64,000 nt of DNA from Spirochaetaceae bacterium bin103 (GTDB taxonomy: Bacteria > Spirochaetota > Spirochaetia > SZUA-6 > Bin103). The position numbers and the translations under genes were made by a program. The notes under the pieces were generated by a model, which saw only the letters and a program-made list of their open reading frames with translations, had not been told where the DNA came from and did not search any database. This document shows, piece after piece, positions 1-9,291 of the stretch. Every line of letters begins with the position of its first letter. Position 1 is the stretch's first letter. The stretch is taken from the NCBI GenBank assembly GCA_002238925.1, contig MPNH01000019.1:1-64000 (forward strand). Direction: 5' to 3'.

Positions 1-768
1 GAGCCGCTGCCGGCGGTCCCGGTACCACAGCCGCCAGTCCCGGAGGCCGCCAGCACCGCTCAGCCGACACCGCGTCCTGTTGCGCAACCGGAGCCGCGCC
101 CGCCGCAAGCGGCGGCGAACCAGCCGGCCGGCAGATTGGATCCGGCACCCGCGCCGAGCGCAGCGGTCACGGCAGAACCCGATCCCGCCTCCGAGGAGGA
201 GGCCGGCCGCGACACGCTGGCCGGCCTGGAGACGCGGGTTGCCGCGCTGGCCGCCGACCTCACCGAGATCGCCGCCCAGGTTGCCCGGTTGCAGCCGGCC
301 GGCGCCGCCGATACCCCGGTGGCGGCGGCTGAGCCCGGGCAGCCGGCTGCGGAGGATTCGGATCCGCTGCAGGTGTCGATCGAGGAAATCGACGCCGGGC
401 AACCGGCGGACAGCGGCAGTCCGGCGCCCACAAACGCACTCGCGGAGGCCGCCGCCCACGACAGCCATCCTGCGCCGATGATCCGGCTGGTGCCGATTGC
501 CGACGAGCAGGACGCTCCGAGCACCGACACGGCCGCGGGCGCCGCAACGGAAGGCGCCGAGGAAGAAGTGCACGCCGAGGCTCCGCCGCACGACGCGTCC
601 CCCGGCCCGTCACCCGACGTATTCCGCAACGATGTCCGCGCCGTGCTCGCGTATCTCGATCAACTACTCGACGACCTGCCGCCGGAGCGGGTTCGCGAGT
701 TTGCCCAGTCGCCGCAGTTCGCCACCTACAAGGCGCTGTTCGCCGAACTGGGACTGGATGACGAGTGA
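1..768 (+). CDS. Pro/Ala-rich hypothetical protein, 5' end outside the window
   Basis: The reading frame is open from the first base, so the true start lies to the left; at least 255 residues are visible. The first two thirds are low-complexity Pro/Ala/Glu sequence with no recognisable domain. Only the last 50 residues look folded: a helix-rich tail with a leucine-rich stretch (YLDQLLDDLPPERVREFA) ending in LFAELGLDDE. From memory, similar C-terminal tails occur on spirochaete hypothetical proteins; I cannot assign a function. The stop is 24 bp before the next gene on the same strand, so the two are probably co-transcribed. The reading frame is well supported by GC3 bias; the role is unknown. 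Confidence 0.6.
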   Translation, partial: EPLPAVPVPQPPVPEAASTAQPTPRPVAQPEPRPPQAAANQPAGRLDPAPAPSAAVTAEPDPASEEEAGRDTLAGLETRVAALAADLTEIAAQVARLQPAGAADTPVAAAEPGQPAAEDSDPLQVSIEEIDAGQPADSGSPAPTNALAEAAAHDSHPAPMIRLVPIADEQDAPSTDTAAGAATEGAEEEVHAEAPPHDASPGPSPDVFRNDVRAVLAYLDQLLDDLPPERVREFAQSPQFATYKALFAELGLDDE

Positions 769-792
769 CAACGACAATGGGGGCAAGAAGCT

Positions 793-1887
793 ATGGCTGA
801 CCGCAAAAACGGCCGACTGATCCGCCTGTTCGGCGTCGCCGCCACCGTATTCGTGGTGTTCCTGGTGTGCCTGCTGGCGGTGCGCATCTACCTGGCGCGC
901 GAGGCCGGCGGGCGCGACGCCGCCAGCCATTTCGAGCTGGTCCACCAGGAACTGGCGGACGTGTACGTGGCCAACGGCAGCGTGCAGTCGCCCGTGTTCC
1001 GGGACAAGGTCTCGTCGATGGAGGGCGAGGCAGGCCTGGTGGCGCTGCTGCTGCGCGGCCCGGAGGGTGTGCGCTACGCATTCGACAACACCTGGGAAAT
1101 CGTCAAGCTGGCCGACGGCAAGCTGGTGGAATTGCGCATCCCGAGCCTGCACCAGGAATTCTCCAGTTCGTTCCCGGCCGAGCCGGCCACCATCCTGACC
1201 GCGGTGTACCGCCTGGTTACCCGCGACCACGCCTTCCGCATTGTCCGAGATGCGCTGTTCCTGGTGATCGCGTTTCTGCTCGCCTGTGCGATCGCCCTGC
1301 TGCTGATCGTTACCCTGACCCCGCACACCACCTCGGAGGACAACACCCCGTGGCCGAACGGCCCCTTGGGGGAGGATGCCGAAGTCGAGCCGTCCCCGCT
1401 GGAGTCCGCCGTCCACATCACCGCCCTCGAACCTCAGGAGGCGCTCGGCGACCGCTTGCGCGGCGAGCTGGAGCGCGCATCGGCGTTCCGGACCGACCTG
1501 AGCCTGGCACTGGGCGTGTTGTTGGCGGCGGAGGCCACCACCGACGACAGCTCAGCGCGTCTCGCCGGACTGGTCCGCGAACTGGCCGCGCTTCCCGAGC
1601 TGGCGTTTGCCTACGGCGCCAGCGGGTTCGCTCTGATCCTGCCGGAAACCAACCTGGATGGGGCGATTGCACTGCTGGAGCGGTGGCGGCGAGCCGCCCT
1701 CGACGCCGGCCTGTGCGTGGCGGTCGGCATTGGCGCCCGCGCCGGCCGCGACCTGGACGGCGACCGGCTGCTGCTGGAGGTGGAGCACGCCCTCGGCCGC
1801 GCAATGGCGAACGGAGGCCACAACCTGGTCGCCTTCCGCGCCGACCCGCAGCGCTACCGCGTGCTGCAGGCAACCGCGCGCCACTAA
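793..1887 (+). CDS. Membrane protein with degenerate GGDEF-like domain
   Basis: A 364-residue protein with two membrane spans (about residues 10-30 and 150-175) flanking a roughly 120-residue extracytoplasmic part. The cytoplasmic C-terminal half has the rhythm of a diguanylate cyclase domain, including the tail ALGRAMANGGHNLVAFRADP. At the active-site hairpin, however, the motif reads GASGF (residues 275-279), followed by ALILPET, instead of GG(D/E)EF. The catalytic acidic residues are therefore missing. By family knowledge such domains cannot make c-di-GMP and may serve as sensors or scaffolds; that role is inference. The ATG at 793 has a purine-rich stretch (GGGGGCAAGAAG) just upstream. 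It ends 7 bp from the convergent rnz gene. Confidence 0.65.
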   Translation: MADRKNGRLIRLFGVAATVFVVFLVCLLAVRIYLAREAGGRDAASHFELVHQELADVYVANGSVQSPVFRDKVSSMEGEAGLVALLLRGPEGVRYAFDNTWEIVKLADGKLVELRIPSLHQEFSSSFPAEPATILTAVYRLVTRDHAFRIVRDALFLVIAFLLACAIALLLIVTLTPHTTSEDNTPWPNGPLGEDAEVEPSPLESAVHITALEPQEALGDRLRGELERASAFRTDLSLALGVLLAAEATTDDSSARLAGLVRELAALPELAFAYGASGFALILPETNLDGAIALLERWRRAALDAGLCVAVGIGARAGRDLDGDRLLLEVEHALGRAMANGGHNLVAFRADPQRYRVLQATARH

Positions 1888-1894
1888 CGGTCCG

Positions 1895-2821
1895 CTAGTC
1901 GCGGAACGGAATCGACAGTTCCTGCAGGTCGCGGGTCAGGAAGGAACCGGAAAATTCCCGCCTGGCCTCGCGCAGCAGTTGCTTGAGGTCGCGCTCGGTG
2001 TAGCGCGGGCTGTAGTGAATCAGTCCCATCCGGCGCACGCCTGCCACGCGCGCGAGCGCACCGGCCTGGCGCGCGGTCAGGTGCTTCTTGTCGCGCGCGC
2101 TGTCGCGCAGATCCTGGGAGAACATCCCCTCGCAGATCATCAGGTCGGCGTCGGCGACGAAGCGGTCGAGCCCGCCCACCATCGCCGTGTCGGTGATGAA
2201 CGCGAACTTGCGCCCCGGGCGCGGGTCGCCCATCACCTGCGCCGACTCGATCACGCGCCCGTCTTCGAGGGTGACCGAGGCGCCGCCCTGCAGCCGGCCC
2301 CACAGCGGGCCGCGCGGCACTCCCAGCTCCGCGGCGCTCTCCGGGTGGAAAACGCCGGGCCGGTCGCTCTCCACCAAGGTGTAGCCGAGGCACGGCTTCG
2401 AGTGGCGCAGACGGCAGGCGTGAACCTCGTAGCCGTCGCCGGCCACCAGCACGCCGCTGTCGAACGTCTCGTGGATGATGATTTCGTAGTTGATGTAGAT
2501 GTCGAGCGTGCGCAGGCTTTGCTCGATGTAGGCGCGCACGCGCGGCGGTCCATACACGTGCAGCGGTTCGTCGCGCTCCACCTGGGCGGACAGCGACAGC
2601 ATGCCCGGCAGCCCGGTGACGTGATCGGCGTGGGTGTGGGAAATGAAGATATGGGAGATCTTCTTCCAGCGCAGACCCAGGCGGCGAAACGCGATCTGCG
2701 TCGCCTCGCCGCAGTCGAACAGGAACAACTCACCCTCGCGGCGCACCAGCACCGACGTAAGGCCGCGCCCCGGCAGCGGCATCATGCCGCCGGTGCCCAG
2801 AATAAACACCTCAATGTTCAT
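1895..2821 (-). CDS. rnz: Ribonuclease Z (tRNA 3' endonuclease)
   Basis: A metallo-beta-lactamase-fold protein of 308 residues, the usual length of the short bacterial RNase Z. The signature SHTHADH lies at residues 61-67 and gives the zinc ligands H62, H64, D66 and H67. The N-terminal segment FILGTGGMMPLPGRG also matches the family. The enzyme cuts pre-tRNA 3' to the discriminator base. This is relevant here because the three tRNA genes in the window do not encode CCA and therefore need RNase Z plus CCA addition. The ATG at 2821 is the only sensible start. A promoter-like sequence lies 60-90 bp upstream, and epmA diverges from the same intergenic region. Confidence 0.93.
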   Translation of the reverse strand: MNIEVFILGTGGMMPLPGRGLTSVLVRREGELFLFDCGEATQIAFRRLGLRWKKISHIFISHTHADHVTGLPGMLSLSAQVERDEPLHVYGPPRVRAYIEQSLRTLDIYINYEIIIHETFDSGVLVAGDGYEVHACRLRHSKPCLGYTLVESDRPGVFHPESAAELGVPRGPLWGRLQGGASVTLEDGRVIESAQVMGDPRPGRKFAFITDTAMVGGLDRFVADADLMICEGMFSQDLRDSARDKKHLTARQAGALARVAGVRRMGLIHYSPRYTERDLKQLLREARREFSGSFLTRDLQELSIPFRD

Positions 2822-2879
2822 GGCGAATAGTCAGCAAATACCCGAAAGAGATACCCGAAAGGCCGAATCGAGCCGCCCG

Positions 2880-2909
2880 AGTATACCGACCCCACCCTCC
2901 CGCCGACAA
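2880..2909 (-). promoter_or_regulatory. Putative sigma-70 promoter of rnz
   Basis: Read on the minus strand, TTGTCG (2909-2904) and TATACT (2885-2880) are separated by 18 bp. This would start transcription near 2873, leaving a leader of about 50 nt before the rnz ATG at 2821. The -10 box stands out as AT-rich in a very GC-rich region. Assigned by pattern only. Confidence 0.45.
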
Positions 2910-3005
2910 CCTTCACCGCGCGGCTGGCGCGGCTGGGGCGGCTGGCGTGACGGCCGCGCGGTGAAGCCCTGCCCAACACTTCCGCGCCGGCATACACTGT
3001 CGGCC

Positions 3006-4121
3006 ATGTCGGACCGACCCCACGCCCGAAAACCGAGCCTCCAATCGCACTCTGCGAACGGCAGGATGCGGAGTGTCTCCGAGCAGGCGGCACTGCTGCG
3101 CGTGCGGGCGCGGCTGAACGGGTGCGTGCGGGGGTTCTTCGAGGATGCGGGGTTTGTGGAGGTGGAGACGCCGCTGCTGGCGGAGCGGCTGATCCCGGAG
3201 CCGTCGATCGGCATCTTCGCCACCGAACAGCACCATGCCGACGGCTCCGCCCGGGAGCTGTACCTGACGCCGTCGCCGGAGCTGTGGATGAAGCGGCTGG
3301 TGGCCGCCGGCATGCCGCGCGTGTACCAGTTGGCGCGCTGCTTCCGCAACGTGGAGGAGCAGGGACCGTTCCACAACCGCGAATTCACCATGCTGGAGTG
3401 GTACGCTGTCGACGAGGACTACCACCAGGCGCTGGCGCGCATGGAGGACCTGCTGGCAGCCTTGCGCGCCGAGGTGGCAGCGGCGAGCACCCTCGGCAAC
3501 AACTGCGGGCCTGGCGTTGCCGGTGAGGCCGACGGTGGCAGCAGCGGTCCCGGCGGCGGCGGTGAGGCCGGCGCCGCCGCCGGCGCTCGGGTGCAGCGCG
3601 TCACGATGGCGCAGTTGTGGCTCGACGAGGTAGGCTGCGACCCGGCGCACGCGACGGCGCGGGAACTGGCCGCGTTGGCGCGGCGGCTCGACATTCCGGC
3701 CACCGAATCGGACACCTGGGAGCAGCTCTTCAACCGCATCTTCCTGACCCGCGTCGAGCCGTGCATCGCAACGCACCGCCCGGTGGTGGTGCTCGACTAC
3801 CCTGCCCGCATCCCGACCCTGGCCGCCACCGCCGGCGACGGCGTGCACGCGAAGCGCTGGGAGCTGTACCTGGCCGGCGTCGAGGTAGCGAACTGCTTCC
3901 AGGAAGAAACTGACGGCACCGCGCTGGCGGCGCTGCTCGCGGACGAGGCGGCTCGGCAGCGCTCCGCACGCGTGGTGCCGCGCCCGGACCTGGCGCTGGC
4001 GGAGGCGTTCGGCTCCGTCGCCGCCTGCTCGGGCGTGGCCGTGGGCGTCGACCGGCTGTACGCGCTGCTGCTCGGGCTGCCCGCGATCACGCCGCTCATG
4101 GCGTGCGCAGACTCCGGCTGA
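3006..4121 (+). CDS. epmA: EF-P beta-lysylation ligase EpmA (PoxA/GenX)
   Basis: A class II lysyl-tRNA-synthetase catalytic core without the anticodon-binding domain, 371 residues from this start. Family hallmarks are visible in order: YLTPSPELWMKRL, the arginine motif CFRNVEEQGPFHNREFTMLEWY (written here in two overlapping parts), VANCFQEETD, and the class II motif 3 region VGVDRLYALLLG. EpmA attaches (R)-beta-lysine to a lysine of EF-P; efp begins 44 bp downstream, which strongly supports the assignment. A Gly/Ala-rich insertion of about 35 residues sits in the middle of the core (around 3490-3595). The start is uncertain: ATG 3066 would give 351 residues, closer to E. coli EpmA, and neither has a clear ribosome-binding site. 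Confidence 0.88.
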   Translation: MSDRPHARKPSLQSHSANGRMRSVSEQAALLRVRARLNGCVRGFFEDAGFVEVETPLLAERLIPEPSIGIFATEQHHADGSARELYLTPSPELWMKRLVAAGMPRVYQLARCFRNVEEQGPFHNREFTMLEWYAVDEDYHQALARMEDLLAALRAEVAAASTLGNNCGPGVAGEADGGSSGPGGGGEAGAAAGARVQRVTMAQLWLDEVGCDPAHATARELAALARRLDIPATESDTWEQLFNRIFLTRVEPCIATHRPVVVLDYPARIPTLAATAGDGVHAKRWELYLAGVEVANCFQEETDGTALAALLADEAARQRSARVVPRPDLALAEAFGSVAACSGVAVGVDRLYALLLGLPAITPLMACADSG

Positions 4122-4147
4122 GGGCGCACAAAGTGGCGCGATCTTGG

Positions 4148-4153
4148 TATGAT
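4148..4153 (+). promoter_or_regulatory. Extended -10 promoter of efp
   Basis: TATGAT preceded by TGG gives a full extended -10 element (TGnTATGAT); no good -35 box is seen 17 bp upstream. Transcription would begin near 4160, only a few bases before the efp ATG at 4166, so efp can be made independently of epmA with an almost leaderless message. Pattern-based. Confidence 0.45.
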
Positions 4154-4165
4154 AGGGGCGGAACG

Positions 4166-4726
4166 ATGGTAAAAGCAGGCGCAGTGGACAAGGGCATGTA
4201 TCTGCTCGTGAAGGGCACTCCTCACTTGGTGACGGAGCGGGAATTCGTCAACCCGGGCAAGGGGTCGGCATTCGTGCGGCTGAAGTTGAAGAACATCCGC
4301 ACCGGACTGGTGGTGCGGCAGGTGAACAAGAGCCAGGAGCAGGTGGAGGACGTGGAGATCGACACCGTGCCGGCGCAGTACCTGTACAGCGACGGCGACG
4401 GCTACGTGTTCATGAACGCCGAGACCTACGACCAGTTCACGGTGCCGCCGGACGGCCTCGAAGATCGCCGCCACTACCTGCTCGACGGCGAGACCTATCA
4501 GATCGTGGTGTGGGACGAGACGCCGCTCGATATCAAGCTGCCGATCAAGATGGCGCTGGAGGTGACCGACGCACCGCACGCCGAGCGCGGCGATACCGCC
4601 ACCGGCGTCACCAAGGTGGCCACCACCGCGACCGATCTGAAGGTGAAGGTGCCGCTGTTCATCAAGGACGGAGACCGCATCGTGGTAAACACCGAAACCG
4701 GGGAGTATGTCGAGCGCTCGTCGTAG
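4166..4726 (+). CDS. efp: Elongation factor P
   Basis: EF-P relieves ribosomes stalled at polyproline. The 186-residue protein has the normal three-domain length. The domain I loop reads EFVNPGKGSAF, so the tip residue to be modified is lysine K32, the type recognised by EpmA (K34 in E. coli) rather than the arginine type modified by EarP. The C-terminal domain (KVKVPLFIKDGDRIVVNTETGEY) is typical. ATG 4166 is chosen because it gives the normal N-terminus; GGGGCGG lies just upstream. The gene follows epmA directly. EpmB, the lysine 2,3-aminomutase that makes the donor, is not in this window. The downstream methyltransferase start overlaps the last 20 bp. Confidence 0.95.
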   Translation: MVKAGAVDKGMYLLVKGTPHLVTEREFVNPGKGSAFVRLKLKNIRTGLVVRQVNKSQEQVEDVEIDTVPAQYLYSDGDGYVFMNAETYDQFTVPPDGLEDRRHYLLDGETYQIVVWDETPLDIKLPIKMALEVTDAPHAERGDTATGVTKVATTATDLKVKVPLFIKDGDRIVVNTETGEYVERSS

Positions 4727-6202
4727 CAGCGGCGACCCGCCGGAACACGGCGAGCCCTGGCTGCGAGACTACCTGCACAAGACGGTCTCGTTCGCGTTCG
4801 CCGGCCACACCCTCCAGTTCGCACTTTCGCAATCCTTGTTCAGCAGCTTCGACGTCGACACCGGCTCCCCGCCGCCGCTTTCCCGCATCGCGCCACAACC
4901 CTCCCCGCCACCCCCTCCAGTTCGCCCTTTCGCAATCCTGGTTCAGCAGCTTCGACGTCGACCCCGGCTCGCGGCTGCTGCTTGCCAGCATAGCGCAACA
5001 GCTCTCCGCCGACCCCGCCGAACACGGCCGCCTGCGGTCGATCCTGGACCTCGGATGCGGCACCGGCGTGCTCGGCCTGGCGCTGGCCAAGCACTACGGC
5101 GCCGAGCTGACCGCGCGCGACCGGGACGCGCTGGCGCTCGCGGTCACCGCCCACAACGCCGCCGCCAACGGCATCGCCTGCCGCACCGCCGGCGGCGTGG
5201 ACACCGCCAACCTGGACGGCACGCGCGAACCCGGACCGTTCCAACTGGTGGTATCGAACCTGCCGGCCAAGGCGGGCGAGCCGGTGCTCGCGCACATGAT
5301 CGGCGCCGCCGTGCGCGTCACCGCCCCCGGCGGTCGCGTCGCGGTAGTGGTGGTAAGCAACCTGGCCCAACAGACCCGCCGGCACCGCCCCCGCCCCGGG
5401 CGGTCGCGGCGGGGTGGGGGGGAAAACCACCCGGCCCAAACAGCCCCGCCGGCACCTCGCCGACGTGGCAGACCTGATCCACGAGCGCGAGGGCAGCCGC
5501 CACACGGTGTTCCACGCCCGCCCACGCGTCCCCGGCACTCCGCCCAGCACGGCCGCCGCGGCCAACGCCGCCCTGACGGCGCTGCCCGCCGCCTACCAAC
5601 GCCGGCACGGAGACATGACCGCAGCTGGAATCTCCTACCCGCTCGATACCTGCTACGGACTGCCCGACTTCGACCGCCCGAGCCACCTGATCGAACTCGC
5701 CGCGGCCACCATGAAGCGCCGCCTGCTCGCTGGAACGGCGCCGGCTCCGGAAGCAATCCTGGTGTGGAACCCGATGCAGGGCCATCTGCCGGTGTGGCTG
5801 ATGCGCGCCCTCGCCCCCGGCACGGCCGCGAACGCCGGGGGCCGGCAGCGCTTCACGTTGATGAGCCGCGATGCGCTGCAACTCCTGGCTGCGAGGGCCA
5901 ACCTATGCCGGCACGGCATTCCGCCGGACGCGATCGCGCTTCGCCACCAAGTGGCGCTGCACGCCACGCCCGGCGGCCACAAACTGGCTCTGCTGCATCC
6001 CGATGACGACCTTCCGTCCGCCGCCCGCGATGGCCTGTTTGCGACGCTGACGCCGTTGCTGTATCCGGGAGGCCACGCCGTGCTGTACGGCGGCGCGCCA
6101 ACGCTGGCGCCGCTGCTCGCGAAGCGCCGGCCGTTCCAACTGGTGCGCGAGACCCGCCGCCGCGCCCTTCGCGTTGCCATCCTTGGCGCACCGCCATCCT
6201 GA
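4707..6202 (+). CDS. Two-domain class I SAM methyltransferase, frame broken twice
   Basis: The gene starts at ATG 4707, inside the end of efp, and is read in three successive frames: 4707 to about 4870, about 4915-5390, and about 5440-6202. The first domain has the MTS/RsmC-like lead-in LFSSFDVD and LQFALSQS, SAM motif I LDLGCGTGVLGLALA, and VVSNLPAKAG in the usual NPP position. The second domain (LVWNPMQGHLPVWL, FTLMSRDALQLL) resembles a second, degenerate methyltransferase half, as in RsmC/RlmG; an rRNA target is inference. Both frame breaks lie in imperfect tandem duplications of 103 and 70 bp. Removing one copy of each leaves exactly 1323 bp, one open frame of 440 residues. The gene is therefore probably intact in the organism. 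Confidence 0.6.
4807..5012 (+). repeat. Imperfect 103-bp tandem duplication in the methyltransferase gene
   Basis: Two copies are offset by exactly 103 bp (for example CTCCAG at 4812 and 4915). The left copy is clean at its 5' side and drifts into C-rich sequence at its 3' side. The right copy is C-rich at its 5' side and clean at its 3' side. The middle matches almost base for base. Since 103 is not a multiple of three, the frame shifts. The pattern fits two error-degraded read ends joined without merging. Confidence 0.7.
5317..5456 (+). repeat. Imperfect 70-bp tandem duplication in the methyltransferase gene
   Basis: CGGTCGCG at 5331 recurs at 5401, and CAGACCCGCCGGCACC at 5371 recurs in altered form at 5441, an offset of 70 bp. 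The start of the right copy has decayed into runs of G and C (GGCGGGGTGGGGGGG). The 70-bp offset moves the frame a second time. Confidence 0.7.
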
Positions 6203-6223
6203 GCGAGACACCGGCCAGCGCCG

Positions 6224-9200
6224 TCAGCTCGGGTCAGGTTCGGGATGCGACTCTGGTTCCGGGAACTGCTCGGCGGCTTGGGCGGCCCAGGTGCTGTCCG
6301 GGAAGCGTTCCTGGAGTTGGGTTACGAAGCGTGCCGCGGCATCGTGGTCGCCGGCGTCGCGCCACGCCTCGGCGCCGCGCAGCCATGCCTCGCCGGCCAC
6401 GTCTTCATTGTCCGCGAAGCGGATGGCGGCGGCGCCGTACTCCTCGGCGGCCTCGGCCGGTTCGCCGGAGGCGGCCATGGCGCGCCCCACGCCGAGCGCG
6501 CCGCGGCTCGCCACCTCGATGTCGTCGGCCAGCGCCAGCCCACGGTAGAGACTGATCGCGCGCGGCCAGTCCTCGGCGGTCTCATAGGTGCGCCCGAGCA
6601 GCAGGTAGGCGGCGATGCGGGCATCGTCGCCGCCCTCCTCCACCACTTCCAGCAGTACCGGCTCGGCGGCGCCGGGGTCGGCGGCGATCAGCGCCTCCCC
6701 GTACGCCAGGCGGGCAGCGTCGGCCGCCGCCGGCGTCGCTTTCTCCGAGCCCTGCACTCCCGTGGCGCGGCGGTAGTAGCCGAGCGCCAACTCCGCTCCG
6801 GCGGCGGACACGACGGCACGGAAGCGCTCCGAGACCTGCTCGACGCGCGCCCCGGCCGGGTGGTGGTTCAGGTATGTCCACGCCTGCTCCGCCATGGCGG
6901 GGATGTCGTCCAGCTCCGCCAGCACCTGCAGGACCGAGAACCGCGCCAGTTCCGCTACCGGGGGACCGGCTTCCGTGTCGCCGGCGCCGGCGGCGGCGAT
7001 CGCGATCTCGTACGCGTCGATTGACGCGCGCAGCCGGCCGCGCATACGCAGCGCATCGGCGAGCTGCAGGCGGCCGATGGCGGCCAGGGCGGGAGCGGCG
7101 GGGGCCGTGGGGCGCCCAGCGGGGGCCCGGGCTGCGCGGCGGACAGGCGTTCAAGCCACGCCTCCGCCCCGGTCAGATCGCCGCTGGCCAGGTGCAGCCG
7201 GGCCAGCTCGAACTGGATGGCCGGCCGCAACGGGTCACCCGGCGGTACTGCCTCGAGGGCGGTCAGGAACTCCTCTTCCGCGGTGCCGCGCTGCTCCAGC
7301 AACGACGACGCCAACCCGGCGCGGTACCAGTGCGGGCCGCTCTCCCGATCAGCGGCGAGTTGCCGGAACAGCGTGCGCGCCGCATCCAGGTCGCCGTCAC
7401 GAAACAGGGCCAGCGCCTGCCAGGTTCTCGCCAGGGACGCGGAACCTTCCGCGGCCCCGGCAATGAGCTCTCCTTGTGCTTCGCGGGAGCCGTACGCTAC
7501 CGCCGCCAGCCCGAAGTGCGACGCGGCGTCCGCGGGCCGTTCCAGCCGGTACAGCGTGGCCGCCTGCGCGAAGTGGGCGGCTGCCAGCCACGACCCGCGC
7601 GCGGTCGCCGTGACTTCTTCCAGCAACTCCAGTGCCGACTCGTACTCGCCATTGTTGAAGTGGCTCACCGCCAGCGCGTACCCTGCGCGGCGCCGCAACT
7701 CGCCGTCCTCTCCGGCCTCGTCCAGGGCGGCGCGGAAGAACGGCGCCGAACGGGCGAATTCGCCGCGCCGGGCATACACCGCGCCGATGCGGTACTGGCT
7801 CTCGGCACGCGCCGCCGGCGGCAGATCGGCGGCGCTGAGCGCCAGCGTCTCCAGCGCGGTGATCTCGTCGCCCGTTTCCAGCAGCGCGATGCCGCGGCGC
7901 TGTTCTTCCTCGGCAGTCAGCCGCCGCCGTTCGGCGATCTGCCCGAGGAGGCGCAGCAATGCCGGCTGGTCGCCGGCGCGTTCCAACACGTCCAGGAGCA
8001 GCGCTTCCACGTCGGCCCGGTGCCCGCTGTCCGGGAACTGCTCCAGGAACCCGCGCAGGGCCGCGGCGGCATCTTCGATGCGCTGCTCGGCGGCCAGCAG
8101 CACGGCGCGGTTGAACAGCGCGGCTTCCCCGACGCCGGCGTCGGGCCCGAGCGCCGCCTCCTCGAAGCTGGCAATGGCCTGCTGCGCCGAGCCGTTCTCG
8201 ACGTGAGCGAACGCCAGGTTGAGATTCAGCACCTGGCGCAGGTCGTGTTGCCGGGCACTCGCCAGGCCGCGGTCATAGGCGGCGGCGGCGGCGCCCCAGT
8301 CGCCTGCGGCCGCCGCCAGGTCGCCGTGCAGCAGGCCCACCGCCCCCGCCACCGGCGCGGTGCCGGAATCGGCCGAGCGATCCGCGGCGGTGGCGTCATC
8401 GAGCACCGCCGCTGTCTCCTGCGCCGCGGCAAGATCGCCCTGTTCGAGCAGTATGCGCGCAAGCCGAAACAGCGCGCCCTGCCGGTGTGCGGCGTCGGGG
8501 AACAACTCCAGGTAGCTCCGGAAGTCGGCCGCGGCGGCCGCCAGATCGCCCTGGAAATACTTCGCTTCGGCAACGAAGAACAGCACATCGACCGCCGGCA
8601 GCGAGGCCGGGTAGTCGCTCAGAATGCGCCGGAAGCGGTCCTCCGCCGCCGCGTAGCGGCCATCCGCCAGCAGCAGCATGCCGGCGCGCTCCAGCCAGCG
8701 GGCCGGAGCGTCGGGTTCGGTATCCGCCCCGGCCGCGGCCAGCAGGGCATCGTATGCCGCACGCGCCTCATCACCACGGCCGAGCTGCTCCAGCGCACGC
8801 GCCCGCGTCTCGCGCGCCGCGACCAGGTAGGGCGGCATCGGCTCGGGAGGCTGGTCAATGTGGCGCTGCAGCGCGCCCACGGCTTCGTCCGCATCGCCCG
8901 CGGCCAGCCGGGCGGTGCCGATCCAGTACCAGATCTGGTTTCCGTAGGGGGATTCCGGGAACCGGCGCTGATGGGCGGCGAATCGTTCCGCCGCGCGCCC
9001 GTAGCCGTCCGCGGCGGCGGCCGCGGGACCGTTGGCCGCACCGTAGAAGATGCTCAGCGGTTCCAGAAACGACGCCTGAACCGCCTCCCCGGAACCCGGC
9101 GCACTGCGCACCACGTCGCGGAAATTGCGCGCCGCCACGTCGTACAGGCCCGCCTCGAAGGCGGCAACGCCCTGATTGTACAGGTCAACCGGGGAGACCT

Positions 9201-9291
9201 GGGCGACGGCGGCGGTTGCCGCCAGACCGGCGAGCACCGCCCACACGGCACGGAGCGGCGTGGCGCGGCTGCGGCGCCGCCCGAATGCCAC
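6224..9291 (-). CDS. Secreted TPR-repeat protein, one frame break near its C-terminal third
   Basis: A long protein (about 1010 residues if the break is repaired) built of tetratricopeptide-like helix pairs rich in Ala, Leu and Glu; many repeats carry the A..Y..A/G.A spacing. It begins at GTG 9291 with a basic N-terminus and a hydrophobic stretch ending TAAVAQ, a probable signal peptide, so it likely acts in the periplasm as a protein-protein interaction scaffold. The upstream frame runs to about 7110, and the TPR sequence resumes in another frame at RLQLADALRMRGRLRASIDAY (near 7080). The junction is a G-rich stretch (7086-7142). The start codon shares one base with the clpC stop, implying co-transcription downstream of clpC. 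The exact function is unknown. Confidence 0.65.
7086..7142. other. G-rich scar with a reading-frame break in the TPR gene
   Basis: On the plus strand this stretch is almost pure G and C, with two related segments (AGCGGCGGGGGCC and AGCGGGGGCCCGG) about 24-26 bp apart. Protein-like TPR sequence is lost across it and returns in a frame offset that a 26-bp insertion or a 1-bp loss would explain. It resembles the scars in the methyltransferase and lolD genes. Confidence 0.5.

Noticed and set aside
4707-6202. Calling the methyltransferase a decayed pseudogene
   Set aside because: All domains are otherwise intact and the frame is restored exactly by removing the two duplications, so an assembly or sequencing fault is more likely than decay.
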